The notes below the pieces were generated by a model. It ran no database searches. It was given only the letters and a program-made list of their open reading frames with translations, and was not told the DNA's origin. Positions 25,745-36,161 of a stretch of DNA of 40,694 nucleotides are shown here, piece by piece (the stretch's first letter is position 1; each line of letters opens with the position of its first letter). Position numbers and translations under genes: made by a program. Origin of the DNA: Flavobacteriales bacterium (GTDB lineage Bacteria; Bacteroidota; Bacteroidia; Flavobacteriales_D; Parvicellaceae); the NCBI GenBank assembly GCA_029243225.1, contig JAQWSL010000016.1, positions 1 to 40,694 on the forward strand, in the 5' to 3' direction.

Positions 25745-28642
25745 ATGTTCAAAAAAAATTTAACACTTCTATTACTCTTTTCTTCTTGTTTTGTTTTTTC
25801 ACAAAATGAAAATGAAAACAAAACAATTTTATCTAAATCAACATTTACACAAAAAGCTTCAAAATTTTGGATCACACCTGAATTAAGGACAATTAAACCA
25901 TTTGAAGAAGTAGTTCATGAAGGAGATAGAGCTAAAATTATAGGTAATAATTTAAGAAGATATAAACATGTAAACCCTAATGCTCTTCCTAAAGGAAATG
26001 ATCCAGTTTGGCAGCAGCAAAAAGGCGGAAGCTTCAATAAAGCACCCATTCAAAATTGGCAAGGAACAAATTTCAATGCTTTTCCACCTGACCCAAGTGG
26101 TGCCGTTGGCCCTAATCACTATGTACACATGGTAAATAGCACATATACAGTTTATGATAAAACTGGAACTTCTCTTGGTGGACCATATACATTGGGATCA
26201 TTATTAGGAGGCAGTAATGATGGAGATCCAATAGTTATGTATGATGTAGATGCAGACAGGTGGTTTTTAAGTCAGTTTAAGTTTTCAAACTCTTCTTTTC
26301 AAGTAGCTGTTTCTCAAACCGCAGATCCTTTAGGTGCGTATTATGCTTATGAATTTCCTTTAAATAGTTTTCCTGATTATCCTAAATATTCTGTTTGGGG
26401 AAATGCTTATTATGTAAGTGCAAATAAAAGTGCACCTCAATTATATGCATTAGAAAGAATTGAAATGCTTGCTGGAAATCCAAATGCTCAAATTATAGGG
26501 TTCAACGTTCCTTCATTATCAACTAATGGCTTCTTCAGCATTCTTCCTGCTCACGCAACTTCAGGAGCTCCTTCATCAAATACTCCAGGATATACTTTTT
26601 ACTTCCAAGACGATGGTTGGGGAGGTGTTAGCTCAGATAACATTAAAATATGGGAAATAAATTTAGATTGGAACACAACATCGAATTCAACAATTGCTTC
26701 TCCTCAAGTTTTACCCGTTTCTGCGTTTGATAGTGAATTTACAGCGTCTTGGGACGACATTGAACAACCGGGAACATCTTCAAAACTTGATGGTATACCA
26801 ACAGCATTTATGTACATGGCTCAATACAGAGAATTTCCAACCTACTCTTCTGTAGTTCTAAACCACACTGTTGATGTTGATGGAACAAACCATGCTGGAA
26901 TAAGATGGTATGAATTAAGAAAGTCAGGAACTAACCCTTGGACATTACACCAAGAAGGCACTTTTGCTCCAGATGGTGAAAGTCGTTGGCTTGGAAGCAT
27001 CTGTATGGATTATCAAGGAAATATAGGTTTAGCATATAGTGTCTCTGGACCAACTGTTTTCCCCTCAATAAGATATACAGGGCGGTACTTCTCAGACCCA
27101 CTTGGACAAATGACTCTTACCGAAGAAGATATTATTACTGGTAATGGCATTCAAACTGGAACAAATAGATGGGGTGATTACGCTCAAATGACTTTAGACC
27201 CAACAGATGAGGCTACTTTCTGGTATACTGGTGAATACATATTAGGAGGAAGAAAATCTAGAATTGCATCTTTCAAAATAGCAAATGATTTTAATAATGA
27301 CATTGGAGTAACGTCTATAGACAACCCAACAAATGGAGCCTTAACCGCTAATGAAAACATCACTGTTAATGTCACTAATTTTGGGGTTAATGACCAATCA
27401 AACTTCCCTGTAAGTTACACTTTAAATGGTGGAGCGCCTGTAAATGAAACTTTTACTGGAACTTTAGCCGCTGGAACATCCTCTCAATATACATTTACAT
27501 CATTAGCTAATTTCGGAATTCCTGGAAGCTATGAAGTAATATCTTACTCAGGACTTTCTAATGACCAATTTAATTTTAATGACACCACTTTTAAAACAAT
27601 ACAACACTTATATCCTGACGATGTAGGAATAACCAATGTCTTATCTCCTGTTACGAATAACAACCTCACTAGCAGTGAGGTCGTCACAGTAAATATTGAA
27701 AACTTTGGAACAATAGATCAGTCTAACTTTCCAGTTAATTACTCAATCAATGGTGGCGCTTTAATCAATGAGACATATACAGGTACTATTGCGGCTGGAG
27801 CATCTGCAACATATAATTTTACAACAACAGCAGATTTATCTGCACTTGGGAATTATTCATTTACTTGTTTTTCTAGCTTATCATCAGACGCTGACTTACT
27901 TAATGACACAAGCTACACTACTGTAGTTAATGAACTCTGTCAACCTTTTGGAGATTGCTCTTTTGGAGATGGGTTTACTAAGTTTAATTTAGGAACAATT
28001 AACAACAATACAGGATGCTCTCCTGATGGATACGGTGATTACACTAATCTTTCTACAGATTTAGAACAAGCAAGTATAAATACACTTTCCATTCAATCTG
28101 GGTATGCAAATCAAAGTGGCACCATTTGGATTGACTTTAACGACAATTTCACTTTTGAATCTTCTGAAATAGTAATTTTAAATACAGCTTTTGGTACTTC
28201 TATCAGCGATGTTGATTTAACAATTGATGCGAATGCTGATTTAGGCCAACACCTATTGAGAGCAAGGACAGATTGGAGTCAATTTGGACAAGCTGACATT
28301 AATGATCCGTGTGTTGACGTCACATATGGTGAAACTGAAGATTATACAGTTAACATTATTGCCAACTCTGGTTCTGGAGTTGGAACAATTAATTATGGGG
28401 ATTTAGAAATTTTAGTAACTCAAATTTCAAATGCTGAGTTTGAAATAACAGTTCCTGGATTGCCTAGTGAAGCTGAAATAAAAATTCACAACACAATTGG
28501 TCAAAAAGTGTTTTCAAGTAAAATAAACGAAACAAATAATGTGAATTTTAAAATAAACCTATCCACCCACGCTAATGGCTATTACTTAATTCATATTGGA
28601 AATTCTAATATCAATCTTGTAAAGAAAATAGTCGTTGATTAA
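25745..28642 (+). CDS. Large T9SS type A protein with CARDB-like and GEVED domains
   Basis: A 965-residue secreted protein. It has a signal peptide (1-20). About 80-515 form a repeat-rich domain with propeller-like segments (GTNFNAFPPDPSGAVGPNHY, DGDPIVMYDVDADRWFLSQF, WLGSICMDYQGNIGLAYSVS). Two ~105-residue CARDB-like beta-sandwiches follow (about 520-625 and 627-730: DIGVTSIDNPTNGALTANEN and DVGITNVLSPVTNNNLTSSE). A GEVED domain spans about 731-868 (GTIWIDFNDNFTFESSEIVI, ending TYGETEDYTVNI), and the C-terminal type A sorting domain runs from about 885 to 965 (EIKIHNTIGQKVFSS, ANGYYLIHIG). The exact PNP motif that usually opens the sorting domain is lacking. The catalytic function, if any, is unknown. 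Its TAA interlocks with that of the convergent lipoprotein gene. Confidence 0.88.
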   Translation: MFKKNLTLLLLFSSCFVFSQNENENKTILSKSTFTQKASKFWITPELRTIKPFEEVVHEGDRAKIIGNNLRRYKHVNPNALPKGNDPVWQQQKGGSFNKAPIQNWQGTNFNAFPPDPSGAVGPNHYVHMVNSTYTVYDKTGTSLGGPYTLGSLLGGSNDGDPIVMYDVDADRWFLSQFKFSNSSFQVAVSQTADPLGAYYAYEFPLNSFPDYPKYSVWGNAYYVSANKSAPQLYALERIEMLAGNPNAQIIGFNVPSLSTNGFFSILPAHATSGAPSSNTPGYTFYFQDDGWGGVSSDNIKIWEINLDWNTTSNSTIASPQVLPVSAFDSEFTASWDDIEQPGTSSKLDGIPTAFMYMAQYREFPTYSSVVLNHTVDVDGTNHAGIRWYELRKSGTNPWTLHQEGTFAPDGESRWLGSICMDYQGNIGLAYSVSGPTVFPSIRYTGRYFSDPLGQMTLTEEDIITGNGIQTGTNRWGDYAQMTLDPTDEATFWYTGEYILGGRKSRIASFKIANDFNNDIGVTSIDNPTNGALTANENITVNVTNFGVNDQSNFPVSYTLNGGAPVNETFTGTLAAGTSSQYTFTSLANFGIPGSYEVISYSGLSNDQFNFNDTTFKTIQHLYPDDVGITNVLSPVTNNNLTSSEVVTVNIENFGTIDQSNFPVNYSINGGALINETYTGTIAAGASATYNFTTTADLSALGNYSFTCFSSLSSDADLLNDTSYTTVVNELCQPFGDCSFGDGFTKFNLGTINNNTGCSPDGYGDYTNLSTDLEQASINTLSIQSGYANQSGTIWIDFNDNFTFESSEIVILNTAFGTSISDVDLTIDANADLGQHLLRARTDWSQFGQADINDPCVDVTYGETEDYTVNIIANSGSGVGTINYGDLEILVTQISNAEFEITVPGLPSEAEIKIHNTIGQKVFSSKINETNNVNFKINLSTHANGYYLIHIGNSNINLVKKIVVD

Positions 28643-28959
28643 TTTTTCAATATTGTATAGCTATCGACCACAATCATTTTGCCTTTAAAGCAATGTGGTT
28701 GTGGAGCTCTACTCAAACTATATTTTAAATTAATTTTATTGCTATTCACCTTCAATTCTTTATCCCAAAATACTGGCATCAATTTATTAGACTCCTCAGT
28801 TTGCAGGTACCACCTGCAAGACTCATCAAATGATTCATTATAAATAACACTCACTATTATTGAGCCATTAAAAAAAGGCTCTTCAGTAATGGAAACAACT
28901 GAATTAATTGTTTTAGGAGAGCAAGCAACAAGTAAAAACATCAATATTAATAACCTCAT
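28639..28959 (-). CDS. Small predicted lipoprotein, unknown function
   Basis: A 106-residue ORF with a lipoprotein signal peptide, MRLLILMFLLVACSPKT: lipobox LVAC, Cys13 as the lipidated residue. The mature part is a short beta-rich domain with two further cysteines (ESCRWYL, PHCFKG) that could form a disulfide. No family recognised. Convergent with the GEVED protein gene with a 4-base stop-codon overlap; divergent from glyS. Confidence 0.72.
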   Translation of the reverse strand: MRLLILMFLLVACSPKTINSVVSITEEPFFNGSIIVSVIYNESFDESCRWYLQTEESNKLMPVFWDKELKVNSNKINLKYSLSRAPQPHCFKGKMIVVDSYTILKN

Positions 28960-29041
28960 GATTTAATTTAATCAAAAATAACACCAACTTTAATTTACAT
29001 AACTTAACATATACTTTATTACTTAATGATAAAGGAAGTAT

Positions 29042-29049
29042 TAAATTTG
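29042..29049 (+). promoter_or_regulatory. Candidate -7 element before glyS
   Basis: A perfect TAnnTTTG (TAAATTTG), 23 bases before the glyS ATG. No TTG is found at the expected ~19-base spacing upstream, so only half of the consensus is present. Confidence 0.4.
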
Positions 29050-29072
29050 TTGGAAATTATAATAAATAAAAA

Positions 29073-30605
29073 ATGTCTTCCGAAGATCAATTTAAAAAAA
29101 TCATCTCTCACGCTAAAGAATTTGGATTTATTTTCCCCAACAGTGAAATATATGATGGCCTAAGTGCCACATATGATTATGGTCAAAATGGGGTTGAACT
29201 AAAAAACAACATTAAAAAGTATTGGTGGCTATCAATGGTTCAGATGAATGAAAATATCGTTGGTCTAGATTCCGCAATATTCATGCATCCTTCTACATGG
29301 AAAGCATCAGGACATGTAGACGCCTTTAACGACCCTTTAATTGACAATAAAGATTCTAAAAAAAGATACAGAGCTGATGTTCTTATAGAAGATCACATTG
29401 CTAAAATTGAGGGTAAAATTGAAAAAGACATCAAGAAGGCAAGAAAAAGATTTGGAGATGCATTTAATGAAACTGAATTTAGGTCAACAAATTCAAATGT
29501 TCTTAGAAGATTAAATGAAATAGATATCATTAATAATAAAATGAAAGCTGCTTTTGAAGATAATAACTTAGAGGCAATTCATGATTTAATTGTTGAACTA
29601 AACATCGTATGTCCTGTAAGTGGGTCTAAAAACTGGACCGAAGTTAGGCAGTTCAATTTAATGTTTGCCACTGAGCTCGGATCTGTAGCAGGAGACGCCT
29701 CGACCATCTACTTAAGACCAGAAACAGCTCAAGGAATTTTCGTGAATTACCTTAATGTTCAGAAAACCGGAAGAAAGAAAATTCCATTTGGAATTGCTCA
29801 AATTGGAAAAGCATTTAGAAATGAAATAATAGCAAGACAATTTATATTTAGAATGAGGGAGTTTGAACAAATGGAAATGCAATTTTTCATACAACCGGGG
29901 ACTCAAAAAAAATGGTATGAACACTGGAAAGATAATAGAATGAAGTGGCATAAATCTCTTGGCTTTAATGATGATGAACTTAGATTTCATGATCACATAA
30001 AACTGGCACATTATGCAGATGCTGCAGCTGATATAGAATTTAAATTTCCTTTTGGATTCAAAGAACTTGAAGGAATTCACTCAAGAACAGATTTCGACTT
30101 AAAACAACACGAAGCACATTCTAAAAAGAAATTAAGATATTTTGACCCTGAATCTAATGAAAACTATGTGCCTTATGTTGTAGAGACTTCAATTGGTTTA
30201 GACAGAATGTTCCTTGCACTATTTTCAAACGCATTGAATGAGGAAAAATTAGAAGATGGAACATATAGAGTAGTTCTTAATATTCCCGCTCCTTTAGCAC
30301 CAATAAAAGTTGCTGTTCTTCCACTAGTAAAAAAAGATGGCCTTCCAGAAAAAGCAAGAGAAATAATGAATTTATTGAAAATAGAACATCAATGTCATTA
30401 TGAAGAGAAAGATTCAATTGGGAAAAGATATAGAAGGCAAGATGCAATAGGAACACCATTTTGCATCACTATTGACCACGACACTTTAGAAGACAACGCA
30501 GTTACAATTAGAGAAAGAGACACCATGAAACAAGAAAGAGTGTCAATTTCAGAACTGGAAGCTATTATAAATGAAAAAGTAAATATTAAAAACCTTTTTA
30601 TCTAA
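29073..30605 (+). CDS. glyS: Glycine--tRNA ligase (dimeric, class II)
   Basis: A 510-residue alpha2-type glycyl-tRNA synthetase (EC 6.1.1.14). N-terminal motif: SHAKEFGFIFPNSEIYDGLSA. Class II motif 2 is GKAFRNEI (246-252) with the downstream FIFRMREFEQMEMQFF, and motif 3 is SIGLDRMFLAL (373-383). The C-terminal anticodon-binding domain (about 405-500) begins APLAPIKVAVLPLV and includes SIGKRYRRQDAIGTPFCI. Full length, normal start. The gene lies 3 bases upstream of rnhB. It is the archaeal/eukaryotic-like single-chain type rather than the two-subunit bacterial type. Confidence 0.97.
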   Translation: MSSEDQFKKIISHAKEFGFIFPNSEIYDGLSATYDYGQNGVELKNNIKKYWWLSMVQMNENIVGLDSAIFMHPSTWKASGHVDAFNDPLIDNKDSKKRYRADVLIEDHIAKIEGKIEKDIKKARKRFGDAFNETEFRSTNSNVLRRLNEIDIINNKMKAAFEDNNLEAIHDLIVELNIVCPVSGSKNWTEVRQFNLMFATELGSVAGDASTIYLRPETAQGIFVNYLNVQKTGRKKIPFGIAQIGKAFRNEIIARQFIFRMREFEQMEMQFFIQPGTQKKWYEHWKDNRMKWHKSLGFNDDELRFHDHIKLAHYADAAADIEFKFPFGFKELEGIHSRTDFDLKQHEAHSKKKLRYFDPESNENYVPYVVETSIGLDRMFLALFSNALNEEKLEDGTYRVVLNIPAPLAPIKVAVLPLVKKDGLPEKAREIMNLLKIEHQCHYEEKDSIGKRYRRQDAIGTPFCITIDHDTLEDNAVTIRERDTMKQERVSISELEAIINEKVNIKNLFI

Positions 30606-30608
30606 ATA

Positions 30609-31196
30609 TTGTTACTCCAGTACCATAACAGAAATAAAATAGAAGCCGGCTGTGATGAAGCTGGTAGGGGATGCCTTGCTGGACCGGTCGTTGCAGGTGC
30701 TGTAATTCTTCCTTTAGATTTAAAAAATGACTTACTAAATGACTCAAAAACATTATCAGAAAAAAAACGATACTATTTAAGAGATGTTATTCTTAAAGAA
30801 TCGATTTCTTGGGGACTTGGGATTGTATCCAATGAAGAAATAGATGAAATCAACATATTAAACGCATCATTCCTAGCAATGCATAGAGCAATTGATGAAC
30901 TGAAAAGAAAACCTAACTCTTTGCTTATTGATGGGAATAGGTTTAATAAATACAATAAAGTTGAGCACCATTGCATCGTTAAAGGAGATGGGAAATTCCT
31001 AAGCATTGCAGCGGCTTCAATTATTGCAAAAACATATAGAGATGACATAATGAAAGCCTTGCATAAAGACTATCCAATTTATGATTGGCTGAATAATAAA
31101 GGATATCCTACAAAAAAACACAGACTTTCCATACAAAAAAATGGAGTTACAGAACACCACAGAATATCTTTTAGACTAATTAAAGAAACAGATTAG
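30609..31196 (+). CDS. rnhB: Ribonuclease HII
   Basis: A 195-residue enzyme that removes ribonucleotides from RNA-DNA hybrids (EC 3.1.26.4). Catalytic carboxylates are Asp16 and Glu17 in [19 protein letters not shown], Asp108 in SLLIDGNRF and Asp127 in VKGDGKF, matching E. coli numbering nearly exactly. The start is TTG at 30609, since there is no in-frame ATG between the glyS stop and the catalytic motif; the resulting N terminus ([13 protein letters not shown]) is of normal length. Co-transcribed with glyS; its TAG interlocks with the stop of the convergent ATPase gene. Confidence 0.96.
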   Translation: MLLQYHNRNKIEAGCDEAGRGCLAGPVVAGAVILPLDLKNDLLNDSKTLSEKKRYYLRDVILKESISWGLGIVSNEEIDEINILNASFLAMHRAIDELKRKPNSLLIDGNRFNKYNKVEHHCIVKGDGKFLSIAAASIIAKTYRDDIMKALHKDYPIYDWLNNKGYPTKKHRLSIQKNGVTEHHRISFRLIKETD

Positions 31197-31732
31197 AAAG
31201 ATTGAACTGTTTTAATTATAAAATCAACTCTTTCTTTTAAAGCAGACATAGGAACATCAATTAAATTAAATCCTAATTCATTATATATTAATCGTAGATT
31301 ATTTTCAATCAATTTCGCCTCTTCTTTACTCTCCCTTCTTTGTAGATCAATTGTATATATATTATCCCAAAATGGAAGAAAAAAAACGTTCCTATTATAA
31401 TTAGATTGCTTTATAGCTTCGATATATTTCTTATTTCTAGATATTTTAGAAATATCCATATAAGCAATTATATCTACTAAACTTCTATCAAAAAAAGAAA
31501 AATCAGTATTAATTGAGCTAAGTAAATTAGAAATTTCAAGAAAAACTTGATGGCTAAAATCTAAGGTATTGTTCCAAGGGAAACAATCAACACCGTTCTT
31601 AATATTATTTTGAATGACTAACCTAGCCATTTCAGGATGACATTTATAATTTAAATCTTGTAGAGAATTTATTAAAGTTGTTTTTCCTGATGAAGGTGGC
31701 CCTGTTATTATGTAAAATGGATGTTGAGTCAT
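31193..31732 (-). CDS. P-loop AAA_28-type ATPase
   Basis: A 179-residue nucleoside-triphosphate-binding protein. The Walker A motif GPPSSGKTT is near the N terminus (11-19), after [10 protein letters not shown] Walker-B-like strand ends [16 protein letters not shown], and [10 protein letters not shown] and the basic [22 protein letters not shown] segment form the lid-like region. This is the AAA_28/NadR-kinase-like layout found in small predicted kinases. I chose the ATG at 31732 rather than an upstream non-ATG start, which would prepend 20 hydrophobic residues. Substrate unknown. Confidence 0.83.
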   Translation of the reverse strand: MTQHPFYIITGPPSSGKTTLINSLQDLNYKCHPEMARLVIQNNIKNGVDCFPWNNTLDFSHQVFLEISNLLSSINTDFSFFDRSLVDIIAYMDISKISRNKKYIEAIKQSNYNRNVFFLPFWDNIYTIDLQRRESKEEAKLIENNLRLIYNELGFNLIDVPMSALKERVDFIIKTVQSF

Positions 31733-31909
31733 TATTCTGCCAAATATATAAACATGTGAACTTAAAATTACAATAAGTAAACCCAATGACATGACACAAA
31801 ATCAAAAATGAACCAAATAAATAAAAATAGTTCACCCATAATAAAACACACAAAACCTTCATTTACAGATAAATAAGTTAAATATTTAAGCTATTTTATA
31901 AATAATAAT

Positions 31910-31917
31910 TATTTTTG
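31910..31917 (+). promoter_or_regulatory. Candidate -7 element before the phasin-like pair
   Basis: A perfect TAnnTTTG (TATTTTTG), 46 bases before the first phasin-like ATG. No clear TTG upstream element at 17-23 bases. Confidence 0.45.
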
Positions 31918-31963
31918 GTACACTATTTGACAAGTTAAAACCAAAACAACAAAAAATAAAAAA

Positions 31964-32317
31964 ATGGATACAATTAAAAACTTTGTTTATGCAGGCTTGG
32001 GATTAGCTACAATGACAACGGATAAAATAAAAGTAACAATAGATGACCTAGTTGAAAAAGGTAAAATATCTGACACAGAAGGGAAAAAAATAATTGAAGA
32101 CTTCTTAAACACAACTGAAGAAAAAAGAACAGATTTCGAAAACAAATTAAAGAAAACAAAAGGAAAAATATCTAACACTTTTGATTTCAATAAAAAAGAA
32201 AAGGAAATGGATCTTCTTAAAGAAAGAATAAAAGGTCTTGAAAAAGAAATTACTAATATGAAGAAGAAGACATCTTCTGCTAAAAAAACAACAACAAAAA
32301 CAACAACTAAAAAATAA
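31964..32317 (+). CDS. Phasin-like coiled-coil protein (first of two tandem paralogues)
   Basis: A 117-residue helical protein. The N-terminal MDTIKNFVYAGLGLATMTTD is a conserved hydrophobic/glycine segment, followed by an amphipathic helix and a charged coiled coil, ending in a Lys/Thr-rich tail (about KTSSAKKTTTKTTTKK). It resembles the PhaI/phasin family that coats polyhydroxyalkanoate granules, and similar Bacteroidota proteins carry that label, but no PHA synthase is nearby, so the granule role is not shown. The Lys-rich tail could bind DNA or polyphosphate (speculative). Three bases separate it from its paralogue. Confidence 0.78.
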   Translation: MDTIKNFVYAGLGLATMTTDKIKVTIDDLVEKGKISDTEGKKIIEDFLNTTEEKRTDFENKLKKTKGKISNTFDFNKKEKEMDLLKERIKGLEKEITNMKKKTSSAKKTTTKTTTKK

Positions 32318-32320
32318 ATT

Positions 32321-32671
32321 ATGGATTTAATTAAAACACTTGCTTACGCTGGTCTAGGATTAGCTAAACAAACAAATGACAAAATGAAAACTCAATTTGA
32401 CGAATTCGTTGAAGTGGGCAAAAAATCTGACATCGAAGGTAAAAATCTTGTAGGAGATTTCTTTAAGACTGTTGACACAACAAGAGAAGAATTTGAATCT
32501 CAAATTTCGAAAAACAAAAATAAAATTGAAGAAAGATTCCCTTTCATTAAAGATTTTGAAGACAGAATAAATGAACTATCTAAAATCAAAAAAGAGGAAG
32601 AAAACGAAGTCTCTTCCAAAGAGAATGAAGTTGTAGACACAACAATAATTTCGGAAGAAGAAGCGAAATAA
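32321..32671 (+). CDS. Phasin-like coiled-coil protein (second of two tandem paralogues)
   Basis: A 116-residue paralogue of the preceding gene. Shared pattern over the first ~60 residues: MD-x-IK, YAGLGLA, T-x-DK-x-K, VE-x-GK-x-SD-x-EGK, then an F-x-x-T and FE spacing. The C-terminal tail differs: it is acidic (EENEVSSKENEVVDT) rather than lysine-rich, so the pair carries oppositely charged tails. The tandem arrangement suggests a duplication with divergence of the C terminus, and perhaps hetero-oligomers. It ends 15 bases before a strong terminator. Confidence 0.78.
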   Translation: MDLIKTLAYAGLGLAKQTNDKMKTQFDEFVEVGKKSDIEGKNLVGDFFKTVDTTREEFESQISKNKNKIEERFPFIKDFEDRINELSKIKKEEENEVSSKENEVVDTTIISEEEAK

Positions 32672-32686
32672 TAAATATATTTAACG

Positions 32687-32720
32687 CATAAAAAAAGCCC
32701 TCAAATGAGGGCTTTTTTTA
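32687..32720. terminator. Bidirectional intrinsic terminator between the phasin-like pair and atpC
   Basis: A perfect inverted repeat with 16-bp arms (32687-32702 and 32705-32720) and a 2-base loop. The core stem is GCCCTCA/TGAGGGC flanked by seven A on the left and seven T on the right, so it works for both converging transcripts. Confidence 0.96.
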
Positions 32721-32731
32721 TAATCAATAAA

Positions 32732-32965
32732 TTAGGTTGCTAGAATAACAACTTTATTCTTTAACACCTCTACAACACCTCCGTTAACATCAAAAAACTT
32801 TTCATCACCTGCATTGTTAATTTTAACCTGCCCACTCTTTAAAGAGCTAACAAGCGGTGCGTGATTATTCAAAATACCTATTAAGCCATCACTCCCTGGA
32901 ACAACAACTGAATCTACTTCTCCTGAAAACAATTCAGCATCTGGTGTAATTATCTGTAAATTCAT
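32732..32965 (-). CDS. atpC: F1 ATP synthase epsilon subunit (short, N-terminal domain only)
   Basis: A 77-residue central-stalk subunit. The beta-sandwich domain is clear: MNLQIITPDAELFSGEVDSV, VPGSDGLIGILNNHAPLVSSL and GQVKINNAGDEKFFDVNGGV, and the chain ends just after EVLKNKVVILAT. The C-terminal helical hairpin of ~50 residues, used in E. coli and Bacillus to inhibit ATP hydrolysis, is missing. Short epsilon subunits are usual in Bacteroidota, so this is not a truncation by mutation. The gene lies 6 bases downstream of atpD. The start is a normal ATG. Confidence 0.95.
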   Translation of the reverse strand: MNLQIITPDAELFSGEVDSVVVPGSDGLIGILNNHAPLVSSLKSGQVKINNAGDEKFFDVNGGVVEVLKNKVVILAT

Positions 32966-32971
32966 AAACTA

Positions 32972-34567
<1,596 letters not shown>

Positions 34568-34599
34568 TTAAATATAGCATATATTAACCTGTAAATTTT

Positions 34600-34607
34600 T
34601 AAGTTTG
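34600..34607 (+). promoter_or_regulatory. Candidate -7 element before ribF
   Basis: A perfect TAnnTTTG (TAAGTTTG), 36 bases before the ribF start. No TTG at the expected distance; divergent from the atpD element. Confidence 0.42.
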
Positions 34608-34642
34608 TCTAACTAACAATTTATAAAAACATTTTTTCAACA

Positions 34643-35572
34643 TTGAAAGTTCATTACGGCACTGATAGCTATCAAAACATCGCTAAACCTGTAATTACTG
34701 TAGGCACCTTTGACGGTGTTCATATTGGCCACCAAACAATCATAAATAGAATAAAAGACATTGCTCAAAAAACTGGTGGAGAAACTGTATTATTAACATT
34801 CCACCCTCATCCACGAAAAGTAATATTAAACGACAATACAAGTTTAAAATTGATTAACACAATTGATGAAAAAATAGCGCTTCTAGAAAAATATGGATTA
34901 GACCATTTAGTAATTCATCCTTTTACAAAAGATTTTTCACGAATCTCCCCTACTTCCTATGTAAGAGATTTACTAGTCAATGAATTAAAAGTTGCAAACC
35001 TTGTAATAGGTTATGACCACCAATTTGGAAGAAACAGAGAAGGAAATCTTAACTTATTAAAGGAGCTGTCATTGCTTTACAGTTTTAATATTGAAGAAAT
35101 TTCTGCTCAAGAAATAAATGAAATAAAAGTAAGCTCAACCAAAATTAGAAATGCAATCAAAATAGGAGACTTCGGAATTGCTAATAAATACTTAGGACAT
35201 CCTTTTACAATTACAGGCACAGTTAAAGAAGGTGAAAAATTAGGAAGAACGATTGGCTTCCCAACAGCAAACATTCAAACTTTAGATTTTGACAAAATTA
35301 ATCCTGGAAATGGAGTTTATGCAGTTAAAACAATTATAGATGAGAAAACACACAAAGGAATGATGAACATTGGAGTTAGACCTACTGTTAACAACAAAGA
35401 AATTATTACAAAAGAAGTTCACTTGTTTAATTTCAACGAGAATATTTACGACAAAAAGATAACTATAGAGTTTTTCGCTAGAATTAGAGAAGAGAAAAAA
35501 TTTCACGATATTGACCTACTTAAACTGCAATTAGTTGATGATCAGAAAAAATCCATGCAAATCTTATCTTAG
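34643..35572 (+). CDS. ribF: Bifunctional riboflavin kinase / FAD synthetase
   Basis: A 309-residue enzyme that phosphorylates riboflavin to FMN and adenylates FMN to FAD (EC 2.7.1.26 and 2.7.7.2). The N-terminal nucleotidyltransferase domain has GTFDGVHIGH (21-30), FHPHPRKV (53-60), VIGYDHQFGRNREG (121-134) and SSTKIR (164-169). The C-terminal flavokinase domain has GHPFTITGTVKEGEKLGRTI and GFPTANI (205-211), then GVYAV and MNIGVRPTV. The start is TTG at 34643: upstream the frame meets a stop ten codons away with no ATG between. The 3' end overlaps the next gene by 35 bases. Confidence 0.96.
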   Translation: MKVHYGTDSYQNIAKPVITVGTFDGVHIGHQTIINRIKDIAQKTGGETVLLTFHPHPRKVILNDNTSLKLINTIDEKIALLEKYGLDHLVIHPFTKDFSRISPTSYVRDLLVNELKVANLVIGYDHQFGRNREGNLNLLKELSLLYSFNIEEISAQEINEIKVSSTKIRNAIKIGDFGIANKYLGHPFTITGTVKEGEKLGRTIGFPTANIQTLDFDKINPGNGVYAVKTIIDEKTHKGMMNIGVRPTVNNKEIITKEVHLFNFNENIYDKKITIEFFARIREEKKFHDIDLLKLQLVDDQKKSMQILS

Positions 35573-36161
35573 AATAAAAATATTTATTCTGCTACTTTTA
35601 GGTAACATTTCTATTTCTTCTCAATTACTTTCTAAAGAATCGCTAGATACTTGTAAAGTTTTCAAAACTATAGAATCAGCAAAGAAAAATCCTAAAGCTG
35701 TTTACATCCTTGATCTTTCCAAAAGAAAACTACATTCTATTCCAAAAGAAATTACTCTGTTTGAAAACTTACAAGTTTTAAAGCTTTCAAAAAATAAACT
35801 ATCAGAAATTGATTCTTCAATTTCATTTCCATTATTTCTACAAGAAATTAACCTAAGCAGAAACAAGTTAAAGCTGATTCCAATAAAAGTATTCAGTATG
35901 AAAAACTTAAAACGATTAATACTTAATCAAAATATGATAACAAACATTTCCGATGAGATAATTGAGCTTCAAAACCTAGTATATCTGGATATGTGGTCAA
36001 ACAACCTTTCTGGAGTGACTAACAACATTAAATTTCTAACCAAACTTGAAACTTTAGATTTAAGAGTAATAATGTTTAGTAATAAAGAAAAGGATAGAAT
36101 TAAAAGTTTACTTCCAAATACAAAAGTTCACTTCTCTAACTCTTGTAATTGCGGTTATTAA
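35538..36161 (+). CDS. Exported leucine-rich-repeat protein
   Basis: A 207-residue protein with a signal peptide-like N terminus (basic start, then IKIFILLLLGNISISSQLL). Five or six leucine-rich repeats of about 23 residues follow (VYILDLSKRKLHSIPKEITL, LQVLKLSKNKLSEID, LQEINLSRNKLKLIPIKV, LKRLILNQNMITNISDEI, LVYLDMWSNNLSGVTNNI, LETLDLRVIMFSNKEKDRI). It ends in a Cys-containing tail (SNSCNCGY). The ATG at 35538 lies inside ribF (35-base overlap), which implies translational coupling, although a TTG one codon earlier exists. The role is probably protein binding in the periplasm. Its TAA interlocks with the stop of the convergent DUF4249 gene. Confidence 0.82.
   Translation: MIRKNPCKSYLRIKIFILLLLGNISISSQLLSKESLDTCKVFKTIESAKKNPKAVYILDLSKRKLHSIPKEITLFENLQVLKLSKNKLSEIDSSISFPLFLQEINLSRNKLKLIPIKVFSMKNLKRLILNQNMITNISDEIIELQNLVYLDMWSNNLSGVTNNIKFLTKLETLDLRVIMFSNKEKDRIKSLLPNTKVHFSNSCNCGY

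Noticed and set aside
31644-31862. 72-residue minus ORF overlapping the P-loop ATPase start
   Set aside because: It runs in another frame over conserved ATPase codons, has low-complexity hydrophobic composition and no supporting start context.
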